In this document: positions 51,973-60,363 of the stretch, piece after piece
Layout of the letters: every line of letters begins with the position of its first letter
Position numbering within the stretch: the stretch's first letter is position 1
NCBI RefSeq assembly: GCF_016598485.1
Contig: NZ_JAEMUW010000009.1
Location: forward strand, 1 to 64,000
Direction of reading: 5' to 3'
Length of the DNA: 64,000 bases
Origin: Micromonospora coerulea
GTDB lineage: Bacteria > Actinomycetota > Actinomycetes > Mycobacteriales > Micromonosporaceae
The notes under the pieces: model-generated
The model's input: the letters and a program-made list of their open reading frames with translations, nothing else
Database searches by the model: none
What the model was told of the DNA's origin: nothing
Program-made: the position numbers and the translations under genes

Positions 51973-53262
51973 TCAGACCCCGGAGGGGTAGCTTTCGGGC
52001 TCGGCCAGGCTGGTGGGCCGGACGCGCAGCGGGCGGACGGCTTGCGACTCGTCGATCCAGCAGAAGGCGTCGTAGCGGTCGCCGAGCACGGTGGGGACGT
52101 AGTTGCCCCAGCTCTCCCGTTCCGGGTGGTAGACGACGCCGATCGCCCGATGGTCGAGCTCGTCGGTGAGCAGGTCGGGGCGGCTGTCGCGGGGGAAGAC
52201 GAACAGGGCCTGCGGCGGCGCGGCGCCGTGCAGGGCCTCCTCCAGTGAATGCCGGCGTCCGGGCGGCACCGGCATCACCTCCATCGGCGCGCCCCAGGCG
52301 TCGCCGGCGACGACCGTGCCGTGGTGGGTGCCGAAGCCGACCAGCACCACCTGGTCCGGGCCGTACCGTTCCCGGGCGAGCTGGCCGATGTTGACCTCGC
52401 CGGCCTCGGCCATGTCCGTGGCGCGGGCGTCACCGACATGGGTGTTGTGCGCCCAGACGATTGCCTTCGCCTCCGGCCCGTAGTGGTGCAGGAGCCGGTC
52501 GAGGCTGTGGTCCATGTGCCGATCGCGGACGTTCCACGACTCGCGGCCACCGCGGGCCATCGTCCGGTAGTAGCGCTCGGCCCCGGCCACGATCTCGGCG
52601 TTCTGCCAGGCGCCGAAGCGGTCCGCGCCGTCGGCCACGGCCCGCTCGCGCAGCCGGACGAGCAGGTCCACCACCTCGTTCTCGCAGTTCGTCGGCACGA
52701 TCCGGGTCGCCAGCGCGTACTGCTGCGGGTCCTCTTCATAGGGCTGGAAGCAGCGGAAGGCGGCCAGCGCCACCGGCACCTGCTCCGGATCGTGCTCCCG
52801 CAGCCAGGTGAGGATCTCGCGCAGCGACTCCCACAGCGAGTACACGTCCAGACCGTGGAAACCGGCCCGGGTGTCCTCGTCCACCCCGGCGTTGCGGGTG
52901 CGCAGCCAGCGAGTGAAGTCGATGATCTCCTCGTTGGCCCACATCCACGTCGGCCAGCGCTCGAAGGTGGCGAGCGCGTCCCGCGGGTCGGTGGGCGCGT
53001 CGGGCAGGCAGCGCACGCTGCGGTCCACCCGGTCGCAGTCGGGCCAGTCGCCCTCGACGGCGACGAACGAGAAGCCCTTCTCCTCGATCAACCGTCGGCT
53101 GATCGTCGCCCGCCAGGTGTAGAACTCATGCGTGCCGTGGCTGGCCTCGCCGAGCATCACCACCCGGGCGTCACCGACCCGGTCCAGCAGCACGTCCAGG
53201 TCTCCCGGGTCGTCCAGCGTTGCGGCGAGCCCGGCCACCTCGTCGTCATAGCGTCCCATCAT
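51973..53262 (-). CDS. Erythromycin esterase-family hydrolase
   Basis: This 429-residue hydrolase shows LGEASHGTHEFY (E39, H42, H45), the EreA-type catalytic region, and AHNTHVGDA near 270. Family members open macrolide lactones, but most soil-bacterial homologues, including the succinoglycan-type group, have no proven activity. The start with two ATGs at 53262 and 53259 follows GGTAGG. It diverges from the SnoaL-like gene. Confidence 0.84.
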   Translation of the reverse strand: MMGRYDDEVAGLAATLDDPGDLDVLLDRVGDARVVMLGEASHGTHEFYTWRATISRRLIEEKGFSFVAVEGDWPDCDRVDRSVRCLPDAPTDPRDALATFERWPTWMWANEEIIDFTRWLRTRNAGVDEDTRAGFHGLDVYSLWESLREILTWLREHDPEQVPVALAAFRCFQPYEEDPQQYALATRIVPTNCENEVVDLLVRLRERAVADGADRFGAWQNAEIVAGAERYYRTMARGGRESWNVRDRHMDHSLDRLLHHYGPEAKAIVWAHNTHVGDARATDMAEAGEVNIGQLARERYGPDQVVLVGFGTHHGTVVAGDAWGAPMEVMPVPPGRRHSLEEALHGAAPPQALFVFPRDSRPDLLTDELDHRAIGVVYHPERESWGNYVPTVLGDRYDAFCWIDESQAVRPLRVRPTSLAEPESYPSGV

Positions 53263-53395
53263 CTGCGGCCTACCCGCTTCGCCGCAGGTCATGCGAGCCG
53301 AGCGGGGCCCGCCATCGCGCGGGCGGGGGCCGGCGGCCGGACGAATGACCGGTGTCCGGTCGGGTACGCCGGCTGCCGGACCCGAGGAGAGGCAC

Positions 53396-53728
53396 ATGAC
53401 CAGCACCGTTCCCGCCGTGATCGACCGCTACTACCGGCTGATCGGCGAAGACGACATCGACGGCTTCGTCTCCTGCTTCACCGACGACGCGATCGTCGCC
53501 GACGAGGACCGGACCTACGAAGGCCCGGCGGCGATCCGGGCCTGGCGTGAGCGAACCGCGGCCGAGTTCCACTACACGGCCGTACCGGAGTCGGTGCAGG
53601 AGGAGGCCGGGGGCAACATCGTGGTGACCGCCCTGGTCTCGGGCACGTTTCCGGGCAGTCCGGTACGGCTGCGCCACCGGTTCACGATGCGTGACGGCCT
53701 GATCGGCGCCCTCGACATCCGGCCGTAG
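53396..53728 (+). CDS. SnoaL/NTF2-like small protein
   Basis: This 110-residue protein has an NTF2-type cone fold: VIDRYYRLIGEDDIDGFVSC helix, then GPAAIRAWRER and beta strands to the end. Such proteins act as polyketide cyclases, isomerases or binding scaffolds. No specific active residues are evident. GAGGAGAGG lies just before the ATG at 53396. It diverges from the esterase gene and stands alone. Confidence 0.84.
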   Translation: MTSTVPAVIDRYYRLIGEDDIDGFVSCFTDDAIVADEDRTYEGPAAIRAWRERTAAEFHYTAVPESVQEEAGGNIVVTALVSGTFPGSPVRLRHRFTMRDGLIGALDIRP

Positions 53729-53763
53729 CACCCGTCGAACCGCCGGTACGCCCGGTCTTCAGG

Positions 53764-54525
53764 TCAACGGGTCAGCCGGAGGAACTTCTCCCACGACCCG
53801 ACGACCGTCCGGCTGGCGATCAGTGGGGAGGCGCCGGCGTTCTCCGCGCTCACGTAGCGGCTGTTCGCGTTGGCCAGCAGGCTGACCGTGCCGTCGGCGT
53901 TCGTGATGATCCGGAACTTCTCCCAGGCGCCGATCGCGGTCCGGTTGGCGATCAACGCGGACGCACCGGCGCTCTCCGCGGTGACGTACCTCCCGTTGAC
54001 GCGCGCCCGGAAGGCCACGAACCCGCCGCCGGCGTCGACCTGGTCGAACTGCTCCCAGCTGCCGGCCGCGGTCCGGTTGGCGATCAGCGGCGAGCTGCCG
54101 GCGTTCGGGGCCGTGACGTACCGGAGGTTCACGTTGGCGAGCAGGTGCACCAGGGCCGGCGGCGCGACGAACCGGAATTTCTCCCAGGAGCCGATGGCCG
54201 CCCGGTTGGCGATGAGCGGCAGGGTGCCGGCCTTCTCCGCAGTCACGTAGCGGTTGTTCGCGTTGGCCAGCAGGCTGGCCGTGCCGTCGGCGTTGGTGAT
54301 GATCCGGAACTTCTCCCAGGGGCCCACCTTCGCCCGGCTGGCGATGAGCGGGGAGGCACCGGCATTCTCCGCCGTGACGTATCGGCCGTTCTCGCGGGAC
54401 CGGTATGCCACGAACCCGCCGCCGACGTCGACCTGGTCGAACTGCTCCCATGGACCGATGGCGGTCCGGCTGGCGATCAGCGGGGAGGTGCCGGCGTCCG
54501 CCGCGGTCACGTACCGGTTGTTGAT
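53764..54525 (-). repeat. Six tandem beta-trefoil repeat units in the lysozyme gene
   Basis: Each unit is about 130 bp. Units 1 to 3 and 4 to 6 are more alike as two sets (1 with 4, 2 with 5) than as six independent copies, which marks a duplication of a three-unit block. Divergence is moderate, so this is old compared with the 21-bp repeat at 3010. Confidence 0.88.
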
Positions 54526-55317
54526 CGTCGCCAGGAGGCTGGTCGCCGGACCGCCGAGCAGGCGAGCCAGCGCCGCGTGGTCACCGTTGAAGACGTCCAG
54601 ATCGGGCGTGGAGAAACCTGAGGTGGGGATCAACGTGCCCGCGGCGTGCTGCCAGATGGCGAAGGACGACCACCCGGCCGGCAGCGGTGGCGGATTCTGC
54701 GAGTAGTTGGCGATGAACAGCGGGTTCGCCGCGAAGGTCGTGTTGCTGGCCGTGCAGGGGTTCCACCAGTTCGTGTTGGTGTAGATCATGGCCTGCCGGC
54801 CGGTGCGGGCGGCGATCTCGGTGACGAAGTCCCGGACCCACGCCACCAACTGGGCGGGCGTCATGTTGTAGCAGTCGTTCAGGCCCCAATCGGTCCGAGG
54901 CCACTCGAGGTCCAACATCGGCGGCAGCGTCCGTCCATCGGCGACGTACGGGGCGAAGTCGAGCAGGATGCCGGCCTGCTGCTTGCCGCTGCTGAGATCC
55001 GGCCGGGCCCGGTGGTACGCCCCGGCGTAGAGGCCGTTGGCTCGGGCGCCGGCGTAGTTGGTGGCGTAGTACGGATCAGGATTGTTGTGCGACACCGGCT
55101 GGCCGTCCTGCTCGCTGGCCCGGATGTAGGCGAACGTCGCGCCGCCCGCTGCCATCGCGGCCCAGTCGAGGGAGGGCCCCTGGAAGTAGGACACGTCGAC
55201 GCCCCTGATCGGGTATCCGGGGGGCGTGGGCAGTGCCCGTGCCGGCGCGGCGACCCCGACCAGTGCCCCCAGCCCCAACGCCGCACCCAGCAGAACCGCC
55301 AGACCTCTGCGTACCAT
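53764..55317 (-). CDS. Secreted GH25 lysozyme with six beta-trefoil (fascin-like) repeats
   Basis: This 517-residue protein has a signal peptide (1-29) and a GH25 muramidase domain (about 34-240) with RGVDVSYFQG, YAGAYHRARP and PMLDLEW holding the catalytic acids. Six repeats of about 45 residues follow, each containing a RYVTA-AG-PLI-R-G-WEKF pattern. Repeats 1 and 4 share FDQVD-GGGFVA, and repeats 2 and 5 share FRIITNADGT. This period of three implies two beta-trefoil folds made by duplication. The enzyme cuts peptidoglycan, and the repeats probably bind polysaccharide. A short basic start region precedes the signal. Confidence 0.9.
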   Translation of the reverse strand: MVRRGLAVLLGAALGLGALVGVAAPARALPTPPGYPIRGVDVSYFQGPSLDWAAMAAGGATFAYIRASEQDGQPVSHNNPDPYYATNYAGARANGLYAGAYHRARPDLSSGKQQAGILLDFAPYVADGRTLPPMLDLEWPRTDWGLNDCYNMTPAQLVAWVRDFVTEIAARTGRQAMIYTNTNWWNPCTASNTTFAANPLFIANYSQNPPPLPAGWSSFAIWQHAAGTLIPTSGFSTPDLDVFNGDHAALARLLGGPATSLLATINNRYVTAADAGTSPLIASRTAIGPWEQFDQVDVGGGFVAYRSRENGRYVTAENAGASPLIASRAKVGPWEKFRIITNADGTASLLANANNRYVTAEKAGTLPLIANRAAIGSWEKFRFVAPPALVHLLANVNLRYVTAPNAGSSPLIANRTAAGSWEQFDQVDAGGGFVAFRARVNGRYVTAESAGASALIANRTAIGAWEKFRIITNADGTVSLLANANSRYVSAENAGASPLIASRTVVGSWEKFLRLTR

Positions 55318-55488
55318 GGCTCGCCTCCGCCACCAGGGGCGCTACGCGCCCGTACGGAGCGTAACGGTGGGCGCGGCGCGGGCGGATCGGCCGCCGGTCC
55401 ATAGTTGAGTCTCCGGACAGGTCGCATCGATTGCCGTGCGGCGTCGCTCTCAAGGAGCCGCTGGTGCGCTCCCGGCGGGACGCCAAGT

Positions 55489-55523
55489 TATGATCTTCCG
55501 TGTGAGAGGCCCCTACGGGGCCT
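55489..55523 (+). promoter_or_regulatory. Leader with -10 element and immediate terminator hairpin
   Basis: TATGAT at 55489-55494 is a consensus -10, though no good -35 is visible. A start would fall near 55501. AGGCCCC (55507-55513) pairs with GGGGCCT (55517-55523) across a short loop and is followed by TTCGTCGTTT, an intrinsic-terminator pattern. It lies 53 bases before the start of the small protein gene. It could be a transcription attenuator, or a terminator for a very short RNA. No upstream gene needs it. Confidence 0.45.
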
Positions 55524-55576
55524 TTCGTCGTTTCCGGGGACCAACGCCGTTTACACGGCTCGTGAGGAGGCTGCCA

Positions 55577-55876
55577 GTGGGCTACCACGTGGTGATCGAG
55601 ACGGACACCGTCAGCGGTGAGCCGGTGGACATCTATCGGGCGGACGAAGCCGGCGGGCGGCTGGCCCCGCTGGGCCCGAGCTTCTTTCAGCAGGGTCCGC
55701 AGGTGAGTGTGACCCTGTACGTCGAGGGTGACGACGTCGGAGACGTGTTGCGGTCCGGTGTGGAGTCGGCGCTGCGGGCCTTCGAGTCGGTGGGGGAGCC
55801 CCTGACGATGCGCTCCGTGGCCCTCTACACGGAAGCGGAGTTCGACCGAGTCTTTCTGAGCGACGTTGTGTCGTAG
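55577..55876 (+). CDS. Small conserved protein of unknown function
   Basis: The protein has 99 residues (VGYHVVIETDTVSGEPVDIYRA...). The chain alternates beta strands and one amphipathic helix (VGDVLRSGVESALRAFESVGE), a mixed alpha/beta fold, with no catalytic pattern or signal. The GTG at 55577 follows GAGGAGG at a 6-base spacing; the longer frame upstream is not supported. It is preceded by a promoter and hairpin leader. Function unknown. Confidence 0.62.
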   Translation: MGYHVVIETDTVSGEPVDIYRADEAGGRLAPLGPSFFQQGPQVSVTLYVEGDDVGDVLRSGVESALRAFESVGEPLTMRSVALYTEAEFDRVFLSDVVS

Positions 55877-55949
55877 CGGCGCAGGCCGCGTCAACGGGCG
55901 GATTCGTTGACGTGGCCACCACCAGACCGGACGCCCGGCTTCGACAAGG

Positions 55950-56462
55950 TCATTCGGACCCGCCGGTGGCAGTGGAGGCCGCGTCCTGACCCTTCCGCGC
56001 CGCGTCCAGCAGGCGGTCGAGGTCCTCCCGCGACCTGCCCGTCGCCGTGGCGAGCGACCCCAGCGGGTCGGCGTGCCCGCGACCGGCCAGGTCGACGAAG
56101 ACGGCGAGCAGGTCGGCCTCGAAGCCGTCGGCTGTCGCACCGCGGGCCTGGGCGAGCTCGGCGAGCCGACCCTCGATGTAGCGCCGCACCATCACCTGGT
56201 ACCCCCCGACGCTCGGCAGCTCGTGGAATTCGGCCACCATGTCGTCGACCTGCCGCGCGATCCGGTGCAGGACCGCCGATGTGACACCACGCCCCTGACC
56301 GTCGGGCGCCGCGTCCCCGGCGATCCGGATGACGACCTCGTCCGGGCCGGTGATCTCGGTCGATCCGGTGTCGGTGTGCCATCGTGCCCTGACGTAGCAG
56401 CCGTTGTCCTCGCGGGACAGCTCAACCGACCGTACTGCGCGACCGTGATTTTCCTGGGACAT
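55950..56462 (-). CDS. Cytoplasmic protein of unknown function
   Basis: The protein has 170 residues, MSQENHGRAVRSVELSREDN. The N-terminal third is beta-rich (CYVRARWHTDTGSTEITG). The rest is helical with an Ala-rich C-terminus containing DLAGRGHADPLGSLATATG. No signal, membrane helix or known motif was recognised. It follows the DUF4190 gene by 83 bases on the same strand and may belong to that operon. The ribosome site is weak. Confidence 0.6.
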   Translation of the reverse strand: MSQENHGRAVRSVELSREDNGCYVRARWHTDTGSTEITGPDEVVIRIAGDAAPDGQGRGVTSAVLHRIARQVDDMVAEFHELPSVGGYQVMVRRYIEGRLAELAQARGATADGFEADLLAVFVDLAGRGHADPLGSLATATGRSREDLDRLLDAARKGQDAASTATGGSE

Positions 56463-56545
56463 CCCACACGTCTCGTTCCGGCGCCTTGTGGGCGCCTCCT
56501 GCCCGGCCACGGTGGAGGCCGGTGTTGTCCGTAGCGACGCCCGGC

Positions 56546-57016
56546 TCAGGGCGTCGGAGTGGCCGCGCCCATGACGCTGCCGAAGAACATCAGCACCGTG
56601 AACGCGACCATCGGGCCGACGAAGACGTAGCCCAGGACGAGACCGGCGACCGCCATGCCGTGCCCCGACCTCGTGCCGTCCCGGGTTTCCCGCAGGCCGA
56701 TGTGGCCGAGGATGACGGCCAGGATGCAGGGCAGCCCGAACAGGCACCAGCCGCCGAGCACGCCGAGAATCCCGAGCACCAGCGACGCCGTCGCTATGCC
56801 CGACGTCGGCGGCGCCTGCACCGCGATCCGCTGCACCGCCGGCGGGTAACCGCCGGCCTGGTAGGGCACGGCCGAGACCGGCGGGTACGGGCCGGGCAGG
56901 CCGGACGCCGGCGGGTACGGCCCGGGAACGGCGGACACCGGCGGGTACAGCCTCGGGACCGCGGAGACCGGTGGCTGCGGGCGGGTGGGGTCGGGGCCGG
57001 GCTGCGGGTACGTCAT
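56546..57016 (-). CDS. DUF4190-type small membrane protein
   Basis: This 156-residue protein has a Pro-rich N-terminal region of five PPVSAVPG-like units and two hydrophobic helices (about 75-105 and 123-150). GHIGLRETRDGTRSGHGMAVAGL lies between them. This is the DUF4190 pattern, found widely in Actinobacteria with no known role. Its ATG overlaps the stop of the 134-residue gene (ATGA), so it is coupled to the ATPase operon. Confidence 0.78.
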   Translation of the reverse strand: MTYPQPGPDPTRPQPPVSAVPRLYPPVSAVPGPYPPASGLPGPYPPVSAVPYQAGGYPPAVQRIAVQAPPTSGIATASLVLGILGVLGGWCLFGLPCILAVILGHIGLRETRDGTRSGHGMAVAGLVLGYVFVGPMVAFTVLMFFGSVMGAATPTP

Positions 57017-57417
57017 CGTTCGGGTTCCGATCTTCCATTGAGTTGGGTGAGCAGGACACTCACCTCGGTGTGCAAGCGACGCAGCTCGGCGGCCGTCGGC
57101 GCCAGCTCGTAGCAGTGGTGGTGGGCCGCGGTCGACAGGGTCGCCCAGGTGAACGCGACGCGGCGGGCGACGCCGACGCCGGGCCCGAGCCGGCCGCGCA
57201 GCATCAACTGCTTCGCCCGGCCCTGCCGGCACGAGGCAACCGTCGGCTTGACCCGCCGCCAGTAGGCGTCGATCCCGCCCTCGAGAGCCAGCCGGATCAG
57301 ACAGGCGCACGCCCGGGGCCACCAGCCGGCGGTCACCGCCGCCGTGCCGAGGGCGCCGGCGCCGCGCAGCAACTGGTCGGCCGCCGCCAGGCAGCGCTGG
57401 GGCGTCGGCGCGGTCAC
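57013..57417 (-). CDS. Small protein coupled to the SMC-like ATPase
   Basis: This 134-residue protein is mostly helical, with APTPQRCLAAADQLLRGAGAL at the start and ARRVAFTWATLSTAAHHHCYEL in the centre. The histidine cluster could bind metal or be catalytic, but no family was recognised. Its GTG overlaps the ATPase stop (GTGA), which makes it a dedicated partner. A nuclease or toxin role would fit ATPase-coupled defence systems but is a guess. Confidence 0.68.
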   Translation of the reverse strand: MTAPTPQRCLAAADQLLRGAGALGTAAVTAGWWPRACACLIRLALEGGIDAYWRRVKPTVASCRQGRAKQLMLRGRLGPGVGVARRVAFTWATLSTAAHHHCYELAPTAAELRRLHTEVSVLLTQLNGRSEPER

Positions 57418-59849
57418 GACAGGGCCGCCGCGAGGTGGCGGGCGTCCGCGACCAGGTCGGGCAAGTCCGCCAGGTACGCCCCGTGCACGCCCTCCTTGCA
57501 CGCCTTGTACGCGCCCACGGCCCGCGACCCGTACCGGCGACTCAGATACCCGAGCACGTCACCGCCCCGGTCGGCGTCGTCGAAGACCGCCAGCGCGACG
57601 GTGGTGGTCAGCCGCCGGGACGCGTCCACGATTGCCGCCTCGATCTGGTCGTGCGGCACCCCGCGGGCCACCCGCTGCCGCCAGACGATCCGGTGGCAGG
57701 CCGCCTCGATCGCCGAGCGGCAAAGCTCCGCCACCACCGGACCGCGCACCTCGGCGGCGATCTCCTCGTTGCGCGACAGCGCGTACGCGTCGTCCAGGTA
57801 GCGGGTCACCGGGTCGGAGCCCGGCCGCAGTGTCACCACCGACCGTTCGGCGCGGGTCACCTCGACGATCCGGGCCCGGCCCAGGTTCAGCCGCTCCACC
57901 GCCTCCGGTAGCCGGGTGTCGTGGGTGAAGACGACCACCTGCCGCTGCTCGGCCAGCTCGGCGAAGACCCGCGCCAGCCCGTCGACCTTCGACGGGTCCA
58001 TGCTCTGCACCGGGTCGTCGACCACGATGAACCGGAACGGGCTCTCCGGCGCGCAGCCGCGCGGCAGGAACGTCGCCAGCCCGAGCGCCTGCATCTCACC
58101 CTGGCTCATCACGCCCAGCGCGGTGCCGTTGTCGGTGCCGTCCACGCTGACCGGGAAGACCACCCGCCGCCGGGTGTTCGCCCCCTCCAGGGTCATCGCC
58201 CCGAGCTCGACGTTGCTCTCCTGGCGCAGCTGCGCCCAGATCCGCTGCGACTGCGCGGCGAACGGCGCCACCCGCTGGTTGCGCAGCTCCGTCGCCGTGG
58301 CCTTCAACCAGTCCCGGGCGGCCTTCAACCGGGCGAGGGTCCGCTCCCGCTCCGGCAGCCGCCCGGCGGCGACCAGCCACCCTCGCAGGTCGGCCGCCGC
58401 GGCCTGCCAGCCGGTGTCGCGCTGGCGCAGCAGACCCTTCGCGTACGAGCGGAGGTCCTCCGCCGCCGCGACGACCGCCGGGTACCGGGCGCTCAGGTGC
58501 TCGGCGAGTTCCTCCGGTCCGCCGGGTGCCAGGCGCAGCGCCGCCACGGCGTCGCGCAGCTTGGCCAGCGGTACGTCCGGCGCGTCCGCCTCGGGCACGT
58601 CCAGGTCGTCGATGAGGTGGTGGGCCCGCTGCACGAGCGTGTTGAGCCGGGCGGCGGTGGCCTGCGCGGCCAGGGTCCGGTCGCGCAGCTCGTCCAGCGC
58701 CGCGGCGGCCCGCGTCCGCCAGTCCCCGTCGAGACGGCCGGTGGCGCAGACCGGGCAGGCGCCGTCGCCCCGGTCGTCGTGGTGCTCGATGGCCAGCCGC
58801 AGCAGCTCCGCGCTGCGCAGCGACGCCCGCGAGCGTCCCCCGTCGTGCCGGCGGGCGTTCGCGGCGGCGTCCCGCAGCTGCCCGGCGAGTCCGGCCACCT
58901 GGTCGACGTCGGGCAGCGACAGGACGGCCAGCCGCCGGCACAGCAGCACGGTCGCGTCGGCGGTCGGGTCGTCCGGCTCGTCGAGGATCGCGGCCAGCGC
59001 GGCCAGGTCCGGCCGGTTGGCGGCGAGCAGTCCGGCCGCCCGGCGGGCGCGGTCGTCGTCCACCGGCCCGAGCAGCCCGGCGAGGGCGGCGCGCTGGGCG
59101 CGTACCTCCTTGATGGCCGCGTCGACGGGCCGCGCGGCGGCCATCAGCCGCCGGTCGGCGTCGGTGATCGCCTCCAGGCCGAGGATCGCGAAGAGCGCGT
59201 CGAAGAGCTGGCTCTGCGTGCCGGCGGCGAGGCGGCCCAGCTCGGCGGCGGTGAGGAACGGCCGGTAGAGCCCCAGCGGCCGGGCCAGACCCAGCTCGTC
59301 GAGGTCCGCGTGGCGGCCCTGCGCGCTGGTCACGGTGGTCATCGCGTCGCCCAGCTCGCCGTCGGCCGGCCAGGACCGCACCACCTGGGTCGGCGTGGCG
59401 GTGCCGTCGACGCGCAGCTCGACGCCGATCCGGCACACCTCCGGGTGGTGCAGGTTGCGCCACCCGGTACGCCAGACGCTGTTGCGGTCGGCCCAGCGGG
59501 CGCTGTCGCCGGTCAGGGCCAGCTCCACCGCCTCGGCGAAGCTCGACTTGCCGGAGCCGTTGCGGCCGACCACCACGGTCAGCCCGGGACCGGGCTCGAT
59601 GGTGAGGGTGCGCTCGGGGCCGACGCCCCGGAATCCGGCGACGGTGACCGAGGAGAGCCAGATGCCCTCCCGTGGCTCGTCAACGCCGGCGGGGCGCGGG
59701 TCCAGGCTGGTGGGACGACCGGACAGTGCCGCCGCCAGATCGTCCTCGCTGCTGTGCGCGGCGAGGACCAAGTCGGCCGTCTCGTCGGGTACGTGGTCGG
59801 TGGCGAGCCGGTCGAAGATCAGCTCGACCAGCGGTTCGGTGCGGTTCAT
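57414..59849 (-). CDS. Rad50/SMC-like AAA ATPase with zinc-hook CPxC
   Basis: The protein has 811 residues. The N-terminal ATPase half has Walker A GRNGSGKSS (95-103). A long helical region follows, with a CPVC motif near residue 366 where Rad50-type coiled coils place their zinc hook. The C-terminal half has SQGEMQALGLATFLPRG (signature), IVVDDPVQSMDPSKVDG (Walker B near 611) and VVFTHDTRLPEAVERL (His switch). A 140-residue helical tail then follows, which is not part of Rad50. Similar ATPases occur in RloC and other phage-defence proteins. The ATG at 59849 follows GGAGG. No MRE11-like nuclease is adjacent. Substrate and mechanism are open. Confidence 0.82.
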   Translation of the reverse strand: MNRTEPLVELIFDRLATDHVPDETADLVLAAHSSEDDLAAALSGRPTSLDPRPAGVDEPREGIWLSSVTVAGFRGVGPERTLTIEPGPGLTVVVGRNGSGKSSFAEAVELALTGDSARWADRNSVWRTGWRNLHHPEVCRIGVELRVDGTATPTQVVRSWPADGELGDAMTTVTSAQGRHADLDELGLARPLGLYRPFLTAAELGRLAAGTQSQLFDALFAILGLEAITDADRRLMAAARPVDAAIKEVRAQRAALAGLLGPVDDDRARRAAGLLAANRPDLAALAAILDEPDDPTADATVLLCRRLAVLSLPDVDQVAGLAGQLRDAAANARRHDGGRSRASLRSAELLRLAIEHHDDRGDGACPVCATGRLDGDWRTRAAAALDELRDRTLAAQATAARLNTLVQRAHHLIDDLDVPEADAPDVPLAKLRDAVAALRLAPGGPEELAEHLSARYPAVVAAAEDLRSYAKGLLRQRDTGWQAAAADLRGWLVAAGRLPERERTLARLKAARDWLKATATELRNQRVAPFAAQSQRIWAQLRQESNVELGAMTLEGANTRRRVVFPVSVDGTDNGTALGVMSQGEMQALGLATFLPRGCAPESPFRFIVVDDPVQSMDPSKVDGLARVFAELAEQRQVVVFTHDTRLPEAVERLNLGRARIVEVTRAERSVVTLRPGSDPVTRYLDDAYALSRNEEIAAEVRGPVVAELCRSAIEAACHRIVWRQRVARGVPHDQIEAAIVDASRRLTTTVALAVFDDADRGGDVLGYLSRRYGSRAVGAYKACKEGVHGAYLADLPDLVADARHLAAALS

Positions 59850-59947
59850 CAGGCGACCTCCGACGGCTGCTGATGCGGGATTGGGGAGGGCGTGCGGGGC
59901 CGACGGTTCCGGCTTGGGGCCGGGTTCGCCGGCGGTGGTGGTGCGGC

Positions 59948-60363
59948 GACGCTGTGAAGTTCTGTCGTTAATCGATCGGCGGTCAGACCGGCAGCGCAAC
60001 ATGCCACTCGCGCCGGAACGCCTCGACCAGGTCGTGCCCGCGGGGGCGTAGACCAGGCCCTGCCCAGGGCGTGCGTCGCGTGCGGTTGAGGAGGACCGGA
60101 TCGTGGCGGGAGATGGTCATGGTCGCCTCCAGGCGTGTGGTGTCCGCAGGTCGGCTCGTCGTCGACCCGCACGGGTGAGCGGTGGATGGGGAGCGGGCGG
60201 GTAGCCGCAAGGACGCTGTGGAGCTGATGTCGTGGATGGATCAGCGGTGAGCAGGCGACCGGCCGGTCGCGGGGCCGGGCGGGAGATCAGCGAGCGAGGC
60301 TGGCGTGCCAGTCGCTGAGGAACGCGTCGACCAGGGCGTGCGCCCGCGGGCGTACGTCGAACG
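59948..60363. repeat. Imperfect tandem duplication of the RNase H gene 3' end
   Basis: Sequence 59948-60060 resembles 60212-60363 in two stretches: GACGCTGTG...GATCGGCGGT with GACGCTGTG...GATCAGCGGT, and GCCACTCG...CGACCAGG with GCCAGTCG...CGACCAGG. The offset shifts from 264 to 304 bases, so an insertion or deletion of about 40 bases separates the halves. A 16-bp palindrome (60255-60270) lies at the end of the RNase H gene. The gap from 60121 to 60286 otherwise holds nothing I recognise. Confidence 0.6.
59983..60120 (-). CDS. 45-residue protein copying the RNase H protein C-terminus
   Basis: The sequence starts MTISRHDPVLLNRTRRTPWA and ends GLRPRGHDLVEAFRREWHVALPV. The last 20 residues align with the last 20 of the adjacent RNase H protein (RPRAHALVDAF and DWHASL), with about 11 of 20 identical. 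It has its own GGAGGCGACC site and ATG. It could be a real small protein or remnant of a tandem duplication. Its downstream 59850-59982 region and the 60121-60286 gap contain no other recognisable gene. Confidence 0.5.
   Translation of the reverse strand: MTISRHDPVLLNRTRRTPWAGPGLRPRGHDLVEAFRREWHVALPV

Noticed and set aside
51973..53262. Calling the erythromycin esterase-like gene a macrolide resistance determinant
   Set aside because: Many homologues lack that activity; only family membership is supported.
57414..59849. Naming the ATPase as RloC, Rad50 or a specific defence protein
   Set aside because: Zinc hook and ATPase motifs are shared, but the tail and missing nuclease partner prevent a firm name.
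59849..60172. 107-codon frame ending at the ATPase start (TGATG)
   Set aside because: Low-complexity Pro/Arg/His sequence with no good start; the ATPase has its own ribosome site.
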